Of a DNA stretch of 64,000 nt, positions 60,530 through 64,000 are shown in pieces. This DNA is from Lamellibrachia columna (lineage: Eukaryota > Annelida > Polychaeta > Sabellida > Siboglinidae). The stretch's first letter is position 1. The number at the start of each line of letters is the position of its first letter. The translations under genes and the position numbers were made by a program. The stretch spans positions 18,222,642 to 18,286,641 of the forward strand of contig OY759264.1 of NCBI GenBank assembly GCA_963662155.1, in the 5' to 3' direction. The notes under the pieces were generated by a model that saw nothing but the letters and a program-made list of their open reading frames with translations, had not been told where the DNA came from and ran no database searches.

Positions 60530-62637
60530 CATGGACTATATGATATATAATAATAAGGACTGTATAATTGTTCTATGTTGGCATGGTGAGAAGACACTGT
60601 CTAAACCGTTCTACTGACGGTTGGCTAACTAATTTTTGTGTGCTCTTGTTCCATAGTCTGATGGCGCTGGGAAGAATGAGAATTTGTAGGCTTCGACGCG
60701 GGTGAAAGTCTGGTAGAAGCGATAAGCGCTGCCTCTGGTGCGTGCTGGTGCGGCGGCGAGTGACTTCGTTGTAACATCAACCAGTTTGTGGTTGATGCGG
60801 TACAGCATCATCAACTTGGCATCAGCTCGTCTTCTCTCTAGTCACTTCCATTCCAAACTCTCAAGCATGTTCCTTACGCTGCTGCGTCGCCGGTAGTCGT
60901 TCATTACGAAGCGGGCTGCTTGTCGCTGGACATTCTCAACTGCTTTGGTGTACATTTCGGTGGATAGGTCCCACACCGTCGACGCATACCCCACAATAGG
61001 CCTTACAAAGGTCTGGTAACACCGCGATTTGATGGCTTGGGGGCAGCTGCTGATGTTGCGCTGTAAAAAAGCCCTGGTGTTGTTGGCCTTTTTTGTTATG
61101 TTGTCGATATTGTCATTCCATGTTAATTTCCTGTCGTTGGTTACTCCAAGGTACTTGGCGCCAGTGACCTCCTTCAGAGCTTTCCCGTGGATCGAGTAGC
61201 AGCTGACTACTTTCTTCTTCCTTCTGTTGGTGATTCTGATAATCTCGCACTTGTCTGGGTTGAACTCCACCAACCAGTCTGCCTCCCATTCCTGCAACCT
61301 GTCGATGTCATCTTGTAATTTATCTGCGTCAGCTGTTGCGTTGATGTTCCGGTACAGGAGGCAGTCATCAGCAAATAGACGTGCAATGGAGGATACTTGG
61401 TCCGAGAGGTCATTGATGTAACACAGGAAGATAATGGGGCCGAGAAATGTGCCCTGTGGAACGCCTGAGGTGACAGCAGCTTTGAATGACCTTTTGCCTT
61501 CGAGGACTACTTCTTGGGTACGGTTACTCAGGAAACTTTGGATCCAGTCCAATGTATTTCCTCGCACGCCGTAATGATATAGTTTGGCTGCCAGATGGGG
61601 ATGAGACATTTTATAAAATGTTTTAGAGAAATCCAGCAGCACAGCGTCGATCTCTCCAGCATCATGGAGGCTCTTGACTAGGCCATCAACTGTTCTTTGG
61701 ATGAGCTGGGTTTCGCAAGATCTACGTTTGCGGAAGCCATGCTGATAGTCAGTTAGTATGTTGAGGTTTATCAGGTGGTCTATGAAGTTGCTGTGTATGA
61801 TGTGTTCCAGGGTTTGCAGGAAATGCTCGTTAGAGAGAAAGGTCTTTAGTTTGATGGTAAACCTCTATCTCCCTTCTTGTAGACTGGAATAACCCAGGCA
61901 TGTTTCCAATTTACCGGCACGGTCACTTGATCAAGGGATGCCTGGTAGACGACCGTCGGTACTGGTGCAATCTCAGCGGCATAGTCTTTCATGAGCCTGG
62001 CAGGAATCGCATCAGGTCCAGTGGCTTTATGGGGTTTAACTGCTTCGATGAGTTTTCTCACGCCAGTTTCACATACTGTGATATCTGGCAAGACATTGTA
62101 TTTGCTAGTTCCAATGTTCGGCACGTTGCTCATGCCTCCTTTCGTGAAGACCGATGAGAATTGGGTGTTAAGAATATCAGCTTTAGTCTGGCTATCGCTG
62201 TGGACAATGCCATTCTTCTTGAGTGGGGCTACTCCGCTGTTGTCGTTTTTCTTGCTTTTGATGAAAGACCAAACCTTCTTCAGATTGCCCCCATTATGGA
62301 TGCTTTCTCCTATCATGGAGTTAATGTATTGGTAATACGCCTTGCAGCACTCTGATTGAACCAGCTTCTTGGTAGCCCGGTACTTTGCCATGTCCTGGTC
62401 AAACTTGTTTCGCTGGGCCTTCTTGTAGTATTTCTTTTTCTTTCTAGACAAGTTTCTTATCTTGCCGTTGGCACAGGGCTGGTTGTAGCGATGGGAAGAC
62501 AGTTTTGTTGGAATGTTATTGGCCAATACGCTTTGCCATTTGGCTGTAAATAAAGCCCACAATGTTTCCACAGGTGTGTCCGAGTTGTATCGGGTTTGCA
62601 TCTCTTCAGCAAAAGCAGCTAGATCTTCCTTGGTCAT
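60530..62637 (-). pseudogene. LINE reverse transcriptase, broken (family B, copy 1)
   Basis: 62637 down to 61846 is an open frame of 263 codons with a linker (KVWSFIKSKKN, ILNTQFSSVFTK) and HKATGPDAIPARLMK, ending WVIPVYKKGDRGLPSN then TAA where relatives have Tyr. A 1-base shift follows near 61815. The main RT frame continues to 60842 with QHGFRKRRSCETQ, LLDFSKTFYKMSH, SGVPQGTFLGP, RLFADDCLLY (both Asp present), VRPIVGYASTVWD and LESLEWK. A TGA at 60842-60844 interrupts, and the same frame continues with LMMLYRINHKLVDV. A 1-base shift near 60670 (also in the 12.4-kb copy) separates the last 30 or so codons, ending at TAG 60573-60575. Confidence 0.85.
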
Positions 62638-62639
62638 TT

Positions 62640-63407
62640 CAGTGTCTGCTTTCTTCCATATGTGATGTGGATCTTCCTCTGGACAGGTCTTTGTCTTTTT
62701 GGCACGATGTCCGAGTTTGCGTAGACTGCTGCGTCTTGGTCACTGACCCCTTGTATTGGCTCGCATCTGTTGACGGGGGAAGATCGATTTGTTAGGAAGA
62801 CATCTAGGGTGTTGTCAAGTCTTGTCGGGAAGATGAACATCTGTGATAAGCCCAGCATAGCAAATGTGTCGACGAAGAGTTCATTTATCTATTTAGTGTA
62901 CTGATGTTTCGATATGGTGTTTGCTTGCCAATTGACAGCTGGGAGGTTTGTGTCTCCTGCAATCCACAGGGGGCTGTTTGGGAATTTCTTGGCTATGCTT
63001 GATATGGCATCGCACATACAGTTTGTGTAATCAGAGTTGTTGTCTGTTGGTCTGTAAACTCCGAGTACTACAAGAGGGTGTGGCTGTGCGGTCTAAATTT
63101 TCACTCCTACCATCTCGCACGGTGACATTATAGATATGCGTTCCGCGAGAAGTCCAGTCTTGATGGCAATCATGACCCCTCCATAACCATCCGCTCTGTC
63201 ATTCCTGAAAGGAGGGTCATACCCATATGGCATGAATTCGCTACTGTTGATATTGGGCTTGAGCCAAGTTTCACATGCAACTATGATGTCAAGTTTTGCG
63301 TCCTCTGCCATATACTGGAATTCAAGCTTCTTTGCACTGATTGACTGTGCATTGACATTAAGCAGACTTATACTGGGTTTCCAATGTTTTCTTGGCGTTT
63401 GAGACAT
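62640..63407 (-). pseudogene. LINE endonuclease, broken, with altered SDH motif (family B, copy 1)
   Basis: ATG at 63407; LLNVNAQSI (Asn), IIVACETWL (Glu), GYDPPFRNDRADGYGG. A TAG at 63093 breaks the frame, which continues with LVVLGVYRPTDNN and PLWIAGDTNLPAVNW (Asp/Asn). After another TAG near 62895 it reads NTLDVFLTNRSS and GVSDQDAAV, where the family has Ser-Asp-His, so the catalytic His is Gln here. A 5-bp duplication (CACAT) near 62660 shifts the frame into the RT linker. Confidence 0.8.
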
Positions 63408-64000
63408 GACTAGATCATGATATTCCCAGTATCGTTGTGAAGCTAAGTGGGTCCTCGAGTGGCGAGGATGTAAAGCAAAATTACGGAATAAATAAGATAA
63501 AATAACGTAAAGCGTACTAAAATTATTATATTAAAACAGGCGGCTCTATTTTAATAAATAAATAATAATGACAATAATATTTATATAAAATCTGAATAGC
63601 TACAAGAAGAACTCGTGAAGGCTGTGCAACGGATGACGTTGATTTGTGCAGGACGGAGCTTCAGACAAGTCAACTTGTCTGTTCGACTGGCGTTACGATC
63701 TAGGGCGACTCTAGATCATAAAGTTCAGCGTCCCTTAAAAAGCCTATGGATGGATAGATAGCGTGTATGTATATGTCACGCTAGGTGTTGATACCCGAGC
63801 AAGTGCGTCTAACAAGCTAAGTTCAGTTAAAACATACGGTAGCCTTGTTGGCCGTAGGGCCTTGACCGAAAGGGAGGGAAATATAAATTTAATCTGCGTT
63901 CAGGTTTCTCCCGTCTGGGTCTTTATGTTATACTTCATCGGTGTACCGATCAGTAATCAAGGTAAGTTAATATATAAGTTAGCAAAAACGACAAATTCCA
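63408..64000. other. LINE 5' region or flank, no gene recognised
   Basis: AT-rich, no open frame with motifs. It may contain the LINE 5' untranslated region; no boundary seen. Confidence 0.4.

Larger units (their letters stand above)
60361..63450 (-). mobile_element. LINE, nearly complete (family B, copy 1)
   Basis: Endonuclease, linker, RT and 3' region are all present on the minus strand, ending in a (GAA)n tail at 60361. The 5' end lies somewhere right of 63407 and cannot be placed. It sits against the broken right edge of copy B, so it probably inserted into that gene. CR1/L2/Jockey-type by RT; exact clade not determined. Confidence 0.85.

Overview
This window looks like repeat-dominated nuclear DNA from an animal. 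Every protein signature I recognise belongs to a metazoan-type mobile element: CR1/L2/Jockey-like LINEs, DIRS-type tyrosine-recombinase retrotransposons, a Ty3/gypsy fragment, and a multicopy uncharacterised family that I associate from memory with invertebrates and fish. I see no convincing host gene, no rRNA or functional tRNA gene, and no bacterial gene organisation. A marine invertebrate or basal deuterostome is plausible, but the phylum cannot be fixed from the sequence.

Layout. 1-7.7 kb: AT-rich non-coding DNA with small duplications. 7.8-10.5 kb: decayed DIRS element (minus) preceded by a 32-bp tandem array. 11.3-12.2 kb: SINE head expanded into a 20-bp minisatellite, then a 5'-truncated LINE tail. 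13.6-15.9 kb: second DIRS element (plus). 17.5-19.2 kb: LINE copy with an open 473-codon RT frame, inserted inside a tRNA-derived SINE. 19.6-20.95 kb: DIRS and gypsy fragments. 21.5-23.9 kb: microsatellites. 25.3-30.2 kb: a 4.9-kb element with about 355-bp terminal inverted repeats holding a broken gene of the uncharacterised family. 30.5-31.6 kb: degenerate 29-30-bp minisatellites. 34-40.3 kb: three more copies of the first LINE family, one nearly full length with an SGNH-esterase ORF1. 43.1-45.4 kb: DIRS element lacking the RT core. 45.7-46.5 kb: 63-bp tandem repeat. 47.8-57.1 kb: repeat complex ending in a large inverted structure of two 31-bp satellites. 57.6-58.7 kb: another LINE fragment. 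59.2-60.35 kb: a second copy of the uncharacterised family, cut on its right by a LINE (60.36 to about 63.4 kb or beyond, minus).

The most interesting item is 25308-30244. A gene family I know only as 'uncharacterised' lies between long terminal inverted repeats with a possible 3-bp target duplication, so it may be the protein of a TIR DNA transposon. The two copies in the window are complementary: one keeps the ends and lost the middle, the other keeps part of the middle. Internal deletion with preserved ends recurs in at least four different elements here.
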